64,000 nt of DNA from Pseudomonas sp. QS1027 (GTDB lineage: Bacteria; Pseudomonadota; Gammaproteobacteria; Pseudomonadales; Pseudomonadaceae): the NCBI RefSeq assembly GCF_002814235.1, contig NZ_PHSU01000030.1, positions 1-64,000 on the forward strand, read 5' to 3'. How positions within the stretch are numbered: position 1 is the stretch's first letter; every line of letters begins with the position of its first letter. Shown here one piece after another: positions 1 through 7,726 of the stretch. The notes under the pieces are model-generated. The model made no database searches. It worked only from the letters and a program-made list of their open reading frames with translations, and had not been told where the DNA came from. The translations under genes were made by a program, and so were the position numbers.

Positions 1-28
1 CATGGGGCTTTTTCTTTGCCGGGCGCTA

Positions 29-559
29 TCAGGCGTCTTGCAGGGGGGCCGGCTGGATGATTTCCACCCAGTAGGCGTCCGGGTCTTTCACGAAGGCCAG
101 GCTTTTCATGCGACCGTCGGTCAGGCGTTTCTGAAACTCGACGCCCAGTTCTTCGAAGCGCGCGCAGGCAGCACGAATATCCGGGACCGAGATGCAGATA
201 TGGCCGAAGCCACGTGGGTCGGTATTGCCGTTGTGGTAGGCAAAGTCGGGATTGCTTTCAGTGCCATGGTTATGGGTCAGTTCCAGGATGCCGGGAATCG
301 ACTTCATCCACTGGGTCCGTTCGGCAGCGTCGGCAGGGATCTGCGCCTTGTCGACCAGGGCGAGGAAATACAGGCTGAATTCGGCTTCCGGGAAATCACG
401 TTTCTCCACCAGGGAGAACCCCAGAACACGGGTGTAGAAATCCAGGGACTGGGTGGCGTCCTTGACCCGCAGCATGGTGTGGTTGAACACGAAGCCCTGG
501 GTGGCGACGTCGGGTTGGGCGGTAACGCCGGGAAAGGTGTTCAGGTCTTGCAGGCTCAT
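29..559 (-). CDS. gloA: Glyoxalase I (lactoylglutathione lyase), long Zn-type form
   Basis: A 176-residue lactoylglutathione lyase, which isomerises the methylglyoxal-glutathione hemithioacetal to S-lactoylglutathione in the cytoplasm. Metal ligands expected for the family are visible as H27 (FNHTML), E93 (ILELTHN), H120 (GFGHIC) and E166 (YWVEII). The length and the insert around residues 70-110 (the AERTQWMKSIPG segment) match the longer, zinc-activated class typified by P. aeruginosa GloA3 and the eukaryotic enzymes, rather than the ~130-residue nickel type. The ATG start is preceded by GGAGAGCCC. A good sigma-70 promoter lies about 85 bases upstream. Function is secure; assignment to the GloA3 subclass is by length and insert only. 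Confidence 0.95.
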   Translation of the reverse strand: MSLQDLNTFPGVTAQPDVATQGFVFNHTMLRVKDATQSLDFYTRVLGFSLVEKRDFPEAEFSLYFLALVDKAQIPADAAERTQWMKSIPGILELTHNHGTESNPDFAYHNGNTDPRGFGHICISVPDIRAACARFEELGVEFQKRLTDGRMKSLAFVKDPDAYWVEIIQPAPLQDA

Positions 560-643
560 GGGCTCTCCGCACGGCAGGTGAAAAAAAGCGGGCGATCATG
601 GACGCGGCAGGCAGACTCGCCGATTCCGATCCTGTGGGACGGG

Positions 644-672
644 ATCATACTGAACCGGGGCGCAGGCGCCAA
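644..672 (-). promoter_or_regulatory. Sigma-70-type promoter of gloA
   Basis: On the minus strand TTGGCG (-35) and TATGAT (-10) are separated by exactly 17 bases. The -10 ends about 85 bases before the gloA ATG. This is the only good promoter seen between the upstream terminator at 781-805 and gloA, so gloA can be transcribed independently of anything further upstream. Confidence 0.6.
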
Positions 673-780
673 ATTCGGACGGGCGGATTTTAGCCCCGGG
701 CACAGGCGTGCCGGGTAATAGCGGGCTACTTCGGTTTTGCCAGGAAGTTATAGCGAAGTGTATAAAGCTTGCCGAGGAGG

Positions 781-805
781 CATAAAGAAGCCCGCCGAAG
801 CGGGC
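781..805 (-). terminator. Intrinsic terminator after the leader-like ORF
   Basis: On the minus strand GCCCGC-TTCG-GCGGGC forms a 6-bp GC stem with a stable tetraloop, followed by TTCTTTATG. It lies 16 bases after the stop of the 22-codon ORF at 822-890 and about 220 bases before gloA. It may be a terminator of a short transcript or an attenuator. Confidence 0.6.
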
Positions 806-821
806 ATGGGGCGCTAATCCT

Positions 822-890
822 TTAGCAGCCTGCATCCTGTAAGAATCGATGTGAAAAATGTGTGAAGATCGTGAACGGTTTGTTTTTCAT
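822..890 (-). CDS. Possible 22-residue Phe-rich leader peptide
   Basis: A 23-codon ORF, beginning MKNKPFTIFTHFSHRF and ending in LQDAGC, contains four Phe and two His in its first 16 residues. It stops 16 bases before a GC hairpin with a U-rich tail. That arrangement resembles an attenuation leader. No strong Shine-Dalgarno is visible (the upstream bases read GCCTGTCGG). It lies in frame at the end of a longer 100-codon open frame that has no other sign of coding. I do not recognise the peptide. It could equally be chance next to a small-RNA terminator. Confidence 0.3.
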   Translation of the reverse strand: MKNKPFTIFTHFSHRFLQDAGC

Positions 891-1120
891 CCGACAGGCG
901 TAATAGGAGCGGGGCATTCCTTCAGGCTGCGCTGAGAGATTTTTTACATGCAATAAGAATAGTCGAGGCGCCCAGGCTCGCTGAGTAACGGGCATTATGT
1001 CGTTTTTGAGCTCTGCATTTCCGACGTTCGTCGCCGAGTGGGAACTCTTGCCTGAAAGACCTGTCGTCGATATAGGTATTATTGTCGTCGCCGTGATGCC
1101 GGCCGTTATGATCTTTGCCG
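891..1120. other. Intergenic stretch with no recognised gene
   Basis: This is the AT-richer upstream part of the gap between gloA and the mvaU-like gene. Open frames cross it on both strands (98-100 codons), but neither has a convincing ribosome-binding site or family resemblance. It may hold the promoter for the short minus-strand transcript ending at 781-805. I see no tRNA, repeat or other element. Confidence 0.4.
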
Positions 1121-1150
1121 GCAAGAAAAAGCCCTGCCTGAGCAGGGCTT
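1121..1150 (-). terminator. Intrinsic terminator of the mvaU-like gene
   Basis: On the minus strand GCCCTG-CTCAGG-CAGGGC is followed directly by TTTTTCTTGCC. It starts about 20 bases after the stop codon of the mvaU-like gene, so it should end that monocistronic transcript. Confidence 0.85.
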
Positions 1151-1168
1151 CTACGTTAGGGCGTGAAG

Positions 1169-1525
1169 TCAGCCACGCAACCAGGAATCAACGGTCGCGG
1201 CACCGTGTTGTTCTTTCCAGGCTTTCAGGCCCCGGTGATTGCCGCCCTTGGTCTCGATCAGTTCGCCAGTGTGGGGGTTCTGGTAAACCTTGACCACCCG
1301 GGCGCGTCGCTGCTTGGGCGCTGCGGCGCCGTGTCGGCTGGGGTTCGGGTCGAGGATCGCGATGATGTCGCGCAGGCTTTTATCGTAGGTCTTCATCAGG
1401 CCCTTGAGTTTTTCCTCGAACTCGATCTCCTTTTTGAGTCCGGCATCGTTCTTCAGGGCTTCCAGCTGGGCGAGTTGCGCTTTAAGGGCCTGTTCTGCGG
1501 CACGAAATTCGGCGAGTTTGGACAA
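1169..1525 (-). CDS. mvaU: MvaT/MvaU-family H-NS-like xenogeneic silencer
   Basis: A 118-residue nucleoid protein of the pseudomonad MvaT/MvaU family, functional analogues of H-NS that silence AT-rich foreign DNA. The N-terminal coiled coil (SKLAEFRAAEQALKAQLAQ) is the oligomerisation part. The C-terminal segment with KVYQNPHTGELIETKGGNHRG is the AT-hook-like DNA-binding domain. The MSKLAEFRAAE start resembles MvaU more than MvaT. I place the start at a TTG because GGAG lies nine bases before it; the in-frame GTG five codons upstream overlaps that ribosome-binding site. The 227-base gap upstream presumably holds its promoter. Followed by a clear terminator. Whether it is MvaU or another paralogue needs alignment. 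Confidence 0.9.
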   Translation of the reverse strand: MSKLAEFRAAEQALKAQLAQLEALKNDAGLKKEIEFEEKLKGLMKTYDKSLRDIIAILDPNPSRHGAAAPKQRRARVVKVYQNPHTGELIETKGGNHRGLKAWKEQHGAATVDSWLRG

Positions 1526-1767
1526 GATGTTTATCTCCACGAGTTGTATTCGGCTGCCATCTACCTAAAACAAAACGACAAGCCAATGCTTGCAACGGCT
1601 TTCGTCACGCGTATACACCTGGGTGTGGCAGTGCGGGAAGTTACTTATAAGCCTCAGAGCGTCCTATCAATTTACTGCGGGCATGAAAAAGTGTAGTAGT
1701 TATCCGGCCAAGAGTAAATAACGCGGGTTAGACGTTGAAGAAATACCGATAGACAAGTGTCTGTGAC

Positions 1768-3339
1768 TTATTCTGACAACGTGACTTTATCTTCTTGTAC
1801 GCTGGCCTGCCGTTTGAAATTGTTAAGAAAATCCTCCGCCGGCAATGGCTTGCCAAACAAGTAGCCCTGGAGAAATCCAACACCCCGGGAGGTCAGGTAG
1901 TCGCGCTGTGCTGGCGTTTCGACACCTTCGGCAACGATGCCCAGTTCAAGCTTGGCACTCAATTCGATAATGCTGTCCAGGATATGCCCGGACAACGCGT
2001 CGGCACCGATCATGGCGACGAAGCTCTGGTCGATTTTCAGGTAGTCGACATTGAACTGGCGCAAATAACTGAGGCTTGAATGCCCGGTGCCGAAGTCGTC
2101 AATGGCAATCATCACGCCCATGTCGCGCAACTGGGCGAACAGTTGCTGGGCAACGGCACTGGGTTCGATCAGTTCGCGTTCCGTCAACTCCAGTACCAGG
2201 CGTACTTGGCCGGGGGTAAAGGCGCCGAGAAAGTCGCGGCAGTCGTCCAGCAGTTCGAGGTCCTGGCAATGTCGGGCGGTGATATTCACCCCCACGTGGA
2301 AGCCGGGTTCAAAGGTCGCCGCTTGCGGGGCGAGCAGGGCGGCAGTCTGTTGCAGCAATGAACGGGTCATCGGCACGATCAGGCCCGAGTCTTCAGCCAG
2401 GGGAATGAACAGGTCCGGGCGCACCAATCCCTCACGGGGATGCTGCCAGCGCATCAGCACTTCCGCGCCGGCCCATTGGCGGCTATGGCTGCGCACCACC
2501 GGTTGGAAATAGGGAATGAATTCCCGGGCTTCGAGGGCTCGCTGGAGCTCGTGGGTCGGTGCGTTGGAACGCTTTTGCAACCAGCGCGCCGTGGCTCCGG
2601 CCAGCACCCCGAACACCAGCAACAAGGCCATCAGGGCCGGATACTCCTTGCCGACGTAACGCCAGGCTTCTCCCGGCGGGAAGCCGGAACTGACACTGAA
2701 GGGGAAGCGACTGGAGGACAGGCTCGCCTGGCCGACGGCAAACCCGGGGGCCTCGCCTTCGCGTACCTGGCCCTGGCCGGAGATCCAGACATTGCCGACC
2801 TGCAGGCGCAAGCCGGCTTCACGTCCGATCAGGCGCAGGATATTGGCCAGATGGTAGCCGTCGATGCTGACCATGGCGGCGCCTTTGCCGTCCTGCAGGC
2901 GGTAGACCAGCAGCGAGGACTTGGGCGTGACCGGATTGCCGTTCATCAGCCAGAGCGTGCCGTCGACATAGTCGGCCGGGTCGACCGCTTCCTGATAAGG
3001 CCCGAACAAGGAGGTGCAATACAGGTTGTTGTTCCAGGCCAGGTTCGCGGCCCGGACAAAGGGCCGTCGGGTGACCTGCTCGCGCAAGGCCAGTTGGACG
3101 TCGACGCAGGGCTGGCCGGCCAGGGGCAGGATGACATTGGCGGATTCGGCGGCGTTGTCGAGCATCAGGTCGAACTGCTTGAGGGCCTCGCCGGCGGTTT
3201 TCCCGGCGTTCTGGCTCAAGGTCCGACCGGCTTGCCAATGCAGGATGGCGATCCCGGAGAGGATCGGCAGCAGGCCGATCAACAGGCTCAAGGCATAACG
3301 GGCGATCCAGGAGCGAGAACCTTTGGCGGTCAATGGCAT
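1768..3339 (-). CDS. CSS-motif EAL-domain cyclic-di-GMP phosphodiesterase
   Basis: A 523-residue membrane protein predicted to hydrolyse c-di-GMP to pGpG. Layout: TM helix about residues 15-35, a periplasmic CSS-type sensor with cysteines at LAGQPCVD and NNLYCTSL, a second TM helix around 245-265 (ALMALLLVFGVLAGATARW), then a cytoplasmic EAL domain to the C terminus. Catalytic elements look complete: EVLMRW in place of EAL, VNITA, ELTERE, DDFGTGHSSL, KIDQSF, AEGVET and LQGYLFGKPL. In CSS-EAL proteins of enterobacteria (PdeC type) the periplasmic cysteine pair redox-controls activity; that is the likely mode here. The ATG at 3339 is chosen because upstream codons overlap the neighbouring gene and read like non-coding sequence. 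No GGDEF domain is present. Confidence 0.9.
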   Translation of the reverse strand: MPLTAKGSRSWIARYALSLLIGLLPILSGIAILHWQAGRTLSQNAGKTAGEALKQFDLMLDNAAESANVILPLAGQPCVDVQLALREQVTRRPFVRAANLAWNNNLYCTSLFGPYQEAVDPADYVDGTLWLMNGNPVTPKSSLLVYRLQDGKGAAMVSIDGYHLANILRLIGREAGLRLQVGNVWISGQGQVREGEAPGFAVGQASLSSSRFPFSVSSGFPPGEAWRYVGKEYPALMALLLVFGVLAGATARWLQKRSNAPTHELQRALEAREFIPYFQPVVRSHSRQWAGAEVLMRWQHPREGLVRPDLFIPLAEDSGLIVPMTRSLLQQTAALLAPQAATFEPGFHVGVNITARHCQDLELLDDCRDFLGAFTPGQVRLVLELTERELIEPSAVAQQLFAQLRDMGVMIAIDDFGTGHSSLSYLRQFNVDYLKIDQSFVAMIGADALSGHILDSIIELSAKLELGIVAEGVETPAQRDYLTSRGVGFLQGYLFGKPLPAEDFLNNFKRQASVQEDKVTLSE

Positions 3340-3413
3340 TGAGGGGAACCTTTGGGGACAAGGGCGCCTGGAAGCGCGGCTGTTGCCATGATAGCCGGAC
3401 TGGGCTCGTATGT

Positions 3414-4286
3414 TCAGCGATAGTCGAAGCGACTGGCCAGGTCGATAAAGGCCTGGGTTGCCGGGGAGACCTGGCGCCGGTCGAGCACGGCGATACCGAT
3501 CTGGCGTATCACCCGTGGCGATAACGGCCGGCTGACGTAGCCGGGGGCCGGGTGTTCCGGCAGGGATTGTTCGGCCACCACGGTCACGCCTTCGCCACGG
3601 GCAACGGTTGCCAGGGTGCTGAGCAGTTGCGCGGTACGGTAGCGGATATCCGGGACCAGCCGCTGGGCGGCGAACAACTGGGAAACCAGTTCCCCGGAGC
3701 CGGCTCCGGTGAGGATGAACGGGTCCTGGCACAACGCCTTGAGCTCAATGGCCGACTGTTCGCACAACGGGTGACCGACGGGGAGCAGGGCGACCATCTG
3801 GTCTTCCACCAGGGCAAAGGTGTCGAAGCGCTCCTGCGGCAGCACCACGAATCCCACGTCGATCCGCCGCTCTTCCAGCCATTGCAGTACCTGTCGGTCA
3901 GGGCCTTCGTCGACCTGCACCTGGATTCCCGGATGGGCCAGCCGGTAACGGGCCAGCAGCGCCGGCAACAGTTTGGTCGAGGAGGTTGGCCCAAACGAAC
4001 CGATACGCAGGGTCCCGCGTTTCATGCCCCGGGCATCGGCGGCCTCCTGGCGCAAGGTATCCGCCAGGCCGAGCATGGCCCGGGCCCGCAGCAGCAATTG
4101 TGCGCCGATATCCGTCAGTTCCACCTGGCCCTGGTGCCGGCGCAACAACTCGACGCCCAATTCCTGCTCCAGCCCCTTGAGGGCATGGGAAACCGCCGAC
4201 TGGCTGATCCCCAGGCGCAGGGCTGCACTGGTAAAGCCGCGCAGTTCGGCGACCTGGGAAAACACTTCCAGTTGAGTCAGGGTCAT
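3414..4286 (-). CDS. LysR-type transcriptional regulator, divergent from EamA exporter
   Basis: A 290-residue LysR-type regulator. The N-terminal winged helix-turn-helix is at residues 2-60 (TLTQLEVFSQVAELRGFTSA, then LGISQSAVSHALKGLEQELG). The periplasmic-binding-like effector domain follows (GTLRIGSFGPTSSTKLLP onward). The gene is divergent from the EamA-family exporter 88 bases away, and an 18-bp palindrome lies in between, so it probably regulates that exporter and itself. The EAL gene lies 74 bases downstream on the same strand and could be partly co-transcribed. The effector is unknown. Confidence 0.92.
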   Translation of the reverse strand: MTLTQLEVFSQVAELRGFTSAALRLGISQSAVSHALKGLEQELGVELLRRHQGQVELTDIGAQLLLRARAMLGLADTLRQEAADARGMKRGTLRIGSFGPTSSTKLLPALLARYRLAHPGIQVQVDEGPDRQVLQWLEERRIDVGFVVLPQERFDTFALVEDQMVALLPVGHPLCEQSAIELKALCQDPFILTGAGSGELVSQLFAAQRLVPDIRYRTAQLLSTLATVARGEGVTVVAEQSLPEHPAPGYVSRPLSPRVIRQIGIAVLDRRQVSPATQAFIDLASRFDYR

Positions 4287-4294
4287 GAGCTTTT

Positions 4295-4312
4295 ACTCAT
4301 TTTACGATGAGT
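4295..4312. promoter_or_regulatory. Palindromic operator between LysR gene and EamA gene
   Basis: ACTCAT-TTTACG-ATGAGT is a perfect 6+6 inverted repeat located 9 bases upstream of the lysR ATG, in the divergent intergenic region. It includes the T-N11-A spacing usual for LysR recognition sites. Binding is inferred. Confidence 0.55.
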
Positions 4313-4374
4313 CGACATAAATAAAATAATGCGGCCAGTTTGACAACCGTCCTTCTCGATCCGCAGGAAAAACC

Positions 4375-5316
4375 ATGCACACACAGGTATCCACCTTCGC
4401 CGCCGGCCGCGACCTGCGGGTCTACTTCAAGCTCGCCGGGGTCTCGATGATCTGGGGCGGGACCTTTGTCGCCGGGCGCTTCCTGTCCAGCGATATCGCG
4501 CCCTTGCTGTTGGCCAGCCTGCGCTTTCTGCTGGCCAGTGTGATCCTGCTGGTGTTTATCGGGGTGACACGCATTCCCCTGGTACTGCCGGACAAGAAAC
4601 AATTCGCGCAATTGGCGCTGCTGGGTTTTTTCGGCATCTTTCTCTACAACCTCTGCTTCTTTTACGGCCTGCACTACATCAATGCCTCGCGGGCTTCATT
4701 GATCGTGGTATTGAACCCGGCGGTGTTCGGGCTGGCCTCATGGCTGTTTTTCAAGGAGCGGCTGAGCGTCCCGAAAGTCCTTGGCATCCTGGTCTGCATG
4801 GGCGGGGCGGGGCTGGTGATTATCAGCGGCAACCGCAGCGTGTTCGACGGCGCGGCCCAGACCTGGGTCGGCGACCTGCTGATCTTCGGCTGCGTGCTGT
4901 CCTGGGCGGTCTACTCGCTGTTCTCGCGTAACCTGACCCGGGTGCTGGGCCCGCTGACCACCGTGACCTATTCGATCTGGCTCGGGACGGCCATGCTCTG
5001 GCTGGCGACCTGGGTGCGCGGGGAGGCGAGTCTTGCGCTCATCGAAACCTTGAATCCGCAACAGCTGATGAGCCTCGTCTACCTCGGCGGGCTGGGTTCG
5101 GCGCTGGCCTATATCTGGTATTACGATGGCATCCAGCATATCGGTGCAACGCGTGCAGGCGTATTTATCGGCCTCAATCCGTTGACCGCGGTGATCTGTG
5201 GCGCGCTATTGCTGGGCGAGCAGTTGACGCTGATCATGTGCCTGGGCGGCGGGCTGATCCTGGCCGGTATCTACCTGTGCAACCGACCGGCTTTGCGGCT
5301 GCCCGAACGGAAATAA
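4375..5316 (+). CDS. EamA/DMT-superfamily transporter
   Basis: A 313-residue inner-membrane protein with ten predicted helices arranged as two EamA repeats (about residues 18-150 and 163-300). Family members typically export amino acids or other metabolites. Recognisable features are the N-terminal GVSMIWGGTFVAGRFL segment and the second-repeat motif ATRAGVFIGLNPLTAVICGALLLGE. The start ATG has CAGGAAA upstream. The divergent LysR regulator suggests substrate-induced export. The substrate cannot be read from the sequence. Confidence 0.9.
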   Translation: MHTQVSTFAAGRDLRVYFKLAGVSMIWGGTFVAGRFLSSDIAPLLLASLRFLLASVILLVFIGVTRIPLVLPDKKQFAQLALLGFFGIFLYNLCFFYGLHYINASRASLIVVLNPAVFGLASWLFFKERLSVPKVLGILVCMGGAGLVIISGNRSVFDGAAQTWVGDLLIFGCVLSWAVYSLFSRNLTRVLGPLTTVTYSIWLGTAMLWLATWVRGEASLALIETLNPQQLMSLVYLGGLGSALAYIWYYDGIQHIGATRAGVFIGLNPLTAVICGALLLGEQLTLIMCLGGGLILAGIYLCNRPALRLPERK

Positions 5317-5337
5317 AAAAGGGATACGGACAAACCG

Positions 5338-5375
5338 GGTTACGCCATGTAGAATCTGGTTACGCATATAAGAAT
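5338..5375. repeat. Pair of 18-bp direct repeats upstream of hpd
   Basis: GGTTACGCCATGTAGAAT and GGTTACGCATATAAGAAT occur one after the other with a 20-bp period, about two DNA helical turns. They lie between the EamA gene and hpd, about 190 bases before the hpd ATG. The second copy contains a GTTA/TAAC inverted pair and a TATAAG that could serve as a -10. A regulator-binding role is inferred; no TyrR/PhhR-type TGTAAA-N6-TTTACA box is seen. Confidence 0.4.
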
Positions 5376-5421
5376 AACGTCTTCTGGCAGCAGAAGCCTC
5401 GCCCTGAGAGACTGGGTCGAC

Positions 5422-5526
5422 ATGAAGATACTTGGGTTCCAACTGATCTACGGCGATTTCCTTGCCCGCAGCGTGCGGGGCATCTCCTGTGCGCCACCCG
5501 CCGACGTCCGCATTGATAGCAACTAA
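5422..5526 (+). CDS. Possible 34-residue small protein upstream of hpd
   Basis: An ATG-started 35-codon frame (MKILGFQLIYGDFLARS, ending ADVRIDSN) sits entirely in the leader between the EamA gene and hpd, and stops 36 bases before hpd. Codon choice is ordinary for the genome. The Shine-Dalgarno is poor (GAGAG about 12 bases upstream). I do not recognise it. It could be a translated leader ORF of hpd or a chance frame. Confidence 0.3.
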   Translation: MKILGFQLIYGDFLARSVRGISCAPPADVRIDSN

Positions 5527-5562
5527 CTGACCGTTACTTGATAAAAATGATGAGGCGTCACC

Positions 5563-6636
5563 ATGACCGATATCCTAAACCCGATGGGCCTGATGGGCTT
5601 TGAGTTCATTGAATTCGCATCGCCGACCCCGAATACCCTGGAACCGATCTTCGAGATCATGGGCTTTACCAAGGTCGCGACCCACCGCTCCAAGAACGTG
5701 CACCTGTATCGCCAGGGCGCGATCAACCTGATCCTCAACAACGAACCCCACAGCGTGGCGTCGTACTTTGCCGCCGAGCACGGTCCTTCTGTGTGTGGCA
5801 TGGCCTTCCGCGTGAAAAACGCCCAGCAAGCCTATGCCCGCGCCCTGGAACTGGGGGCCCAGCCGATCCACATCGCCACCGGTCCGATGGAACTGAACCT
5901 GCCGGCGATCAAGGGCATTGGCGGTGCGCCGTTGTACCTGATCGACCGTTACGGCGAAGGCAGCTCGATCTATGACATCGACTTCGTCTACCTCGACGGC
6001 GTCGACCGCAATCCTCCGGGCGCGGGCTTGAAGATCATCGACCACCTGACCCACAACGTCTACCGCGGGCGCATGGCCTACTGGGCGAACTTCTACGAGA
6101 AGCTGTTCAACTTCCGCGAGATCCGTTACTTCGATATCAAGGGCGAATACACCGGTTTGACCTCCAAGGCCATGACCGCGCCGGACGGCATGATCCGCAT
6201 CCCGCTGAACGAAGAATCGTCCAAGGGCGCCGGGCAGATCGAAGAGTTCCTGATGCAGTTCAACGGCGAGGGCATCCAGCACGTGGCCTTCCTCACCGAC
6301 GACCTGGTCAAGACCTGGGACCAGTTGAAGAAGATCGGCATGCGCTTCATGACCGCGCCGCCGGAGACTTACTACGAGATGCTCGAAGGCCGTCTGCCGA
6401 ACCATGGCGAGCCGGTCAACGAACTGCAATCGCGCGGGATCCTGCTGGATGGTTCTTCACAGGACGGCGACAAGCGCCTGCTGTTGCAGATCTTCTCGGA
6501 AACCCTGATGGGGCCGGTGTTCTTCGAATTCATCCAGCGTAAAGGCGACGATGGTTTCGGCGAGGGCAACTTCAAGGCGCTGTTCGAGTCGATCGAGCGC
6601 GACCAGGTTCGTCGTGGTGTACTCGCCACCGAGTAA
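5563..6636 (+). CDS. hpd: 4-hydroxyphenylpyruvate dioxygenase
   Basis: A 357-residue non-haem Fe(II) enzyme that converts 4-hydroxyphenylpyruvate to homogentisate in tyrosine catabolism. The three iron ligands fall at the positions known for the P. fluorescens enzyme: H161 (IIDHLTHNV), H240 (GIQHVAFL) and E322 (VFFEFIQR). The N-terminal vicinal-oxygen-chelate half (residues 1-150) is degenerate and the C-terminal half catalytic. Length is normal for the bacterial enzyme. The gene stands alone here without hmgA or maiA, and has a GC-rich hairpin after its stop. The start ATG follows GATGAGGCGTCACC. Confidence 0.98.
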   Translation: MTDILNPMGLMGFEFIEFASPTPNTLEPIFEIMGFTKVATHRSKNVHLYRQGAINLILNNEPHSVASYFAAEHGPSVCGMAFRVKNAQQAYARALELGAQPIHIATGPMELNLPAIKGIGGAPLYLIDRYGEGSSIYDIDFVYLDGVDRNPPGAGLKIIDHLTHNVYRGRMAYWANFYEKLFNFREIRYFDIKGEYTGLTSKAMTAPDGMIRIPLNEESSKGAGQIEEFLMQFNGEGIQHVAFLTDDLVKTWDQLKKIGMRFMTAPPETYYEMLEGRLPNHGEPVNELQSRGILLDGSSQDGDKRLLLQIFSETLMGPVFFEFIQRKGDDGFGEGNFKALFESIERDQVRRGVLATE

Positions 6637-6652
6637 CGACCGCCCGCTCCAG

Positions 6653-6676
6653 CGGCGGCCCCTCCCGGGGCCGCCG
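6653..6676 (+). terminator. GC-rich hairpin between hpd and DUF1345 gene
   Basis: CGGCGGCCCC-TCCC-GGGGCCGCCG is a perfect 10-bp stem lying between two convergent stop codons. The T-run is weak in both directions (TTCTGG on the plus strand), so termination efficiency is uncertain. Its position suggests a shared bidirectional terminator. Confidence 0.6.
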
Positions 6677-6683
6677 TTCTGGC

Positions 6684-7325
6684 TCAGCCAAACAATCCCG
6701 CCGCAATATTGATCGAAAACCCCAGAATCGCCGTATTGAACAGAAAGCCGATCAACGATTGCGCCAGCACCACCTTGCGTAATGCCTTGGTGGCCACGCC
6801 CACATCCGAAGTCTGTACCGCCACGCTGATGGTGAAAGAGAAGTACAGGAAGTCCCAATAGTCCGGATGTTTCTCGCCATCGGCAAAGCGCAGGGGCGAT
6901 TCTTCAGGTTCGCCCAGATAAAACTGCCGCGCATAGTGCACGCTGAAGATCACCCCGATCAGCAGCCACGAGCCCAATACCGTCAATCCGGTAAAACCGT
7001 AGTGCCAGGCCCTGGCATGGACGTCCAGATCCTTGCTGCCCGCCAGTTCGACAACGATTGCAGCCAGGCTGGCAATGGCGGCAATCGATACGATCAGCAA
7101 CACCGTCCCGGCATTTTCGTCTTCGCGCTCGACAAAGCGCTGCACGTCTTCGGGCTTGGAGCGCACGGTCAGCCACATCATCATGGCCAGGTAGGACCAG
7201 ACCCCGGTATTCCAACCGACCAGGATCTTGGTCAATACCGGGCTGACCGGGGCCAATGCGCCAACGGCCGCGCCGAGGAGGGCGGCGATGGTCAAGCGGG
7301 GGTGGGTACGGACGAGATGGGGCAT
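6684..7325 (-). CDS. DUF1345 family inner-membrane protein
   Basis: A 213-residue protein with about five hydrophobic helices (for example LTIAALLGAAVGALAP, VLLIVSIAAIASLAAIVVEL, LTVLGSWLLIGVIFSVHYA). The conserved family stretch around HPDYWDFLYFSFTISVAVQT and SDVGVATKALRKVVLAQSL is visible near the C terminus and identifies DUF1345. No biochemical function is established for the family. The ATG at 7325 (MPHLVRTHPRL) is preferred because upstream codons to 7511 do not read as a protein. The ribosome-binding site is weak. Convergent with hpd. Confidence 0.8.
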   Translation of the reverse strand: MPHLVRTHPRLTIAALLGAAVGALAPVSPVLTKILVGWNTGVWSYLAMMMWLTVRSKPEDVQRFVEREDENAGTVLLIVSIAAIASLAAIVVELAGSKDLDVHARAWHYGFTGLTVLGSWLLIGVIFSVHYARQFYLGEPEESPLRFADGEKHPDYWDFLYFSFTISVAVQTSDVGVATKALRKVVLAQSLIGFLFNTAILGFSINIAAGLFG

Positions 7326-7726
7326 GAGGGTTCTCTGTTTCCAAGTATCCAGGCACCTTAGCATGGACCTCGTCATACAGAATCCTTGCGCACCCGTGCG
7401 GTGAATCCGCAGAACTCGGGTTCCTCGTTCTGTCATATCCCGGCCACCCCGTCCCGTGTCTCGCCGCCTCCAGCGCAAGGCTCTTTGCCACTCCCGTAAA
7501 AACCCCGCCATTACGCGGCGAAAGCGCTGCGAACACCCGAGAATTTATTTAAAAATCAATAAGATTCACCCGAGGTTTTTTCCTTTATCTGTCACCGGAA
7601 CTTGAGAACTTCTCCCCCATGGCCTCACCCCACAAGTCGTCTGGAACTAAGGCGACGCATCGAGCGCCATGGCGTCATGAACGAGCAAGTCACTCAACGT
7701 ACGAACACGACGAAAGGAGATTCTTC
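7326..7726. promoter_or_regulatory. Promoter region of the DING gene
   Basis: A 400-base gap between divergently oriented genes, with an AT-rich stretch at about 7540-7565 (TTTATTTAAAAATCAATAAG). It contains CTGTCAT at 7430-7436 and CTGTCAC at 7589-7595, each matching one half of a PhoB box, but neither has a clear second half at 11-bp spacing. GGAACTT follows the second site. Phosphate control is expected from the gene family, but the sequence supports it only weakly. No gene is seen in the gap. Confidence 0.4.

Noticed and set aside
7430..7595. Full PhoB box upstream of the DING gene
   Set aside because: Only isolated CTGTCAT/CTGTCAC half-sites are present; no second half at 11-bp spacing.
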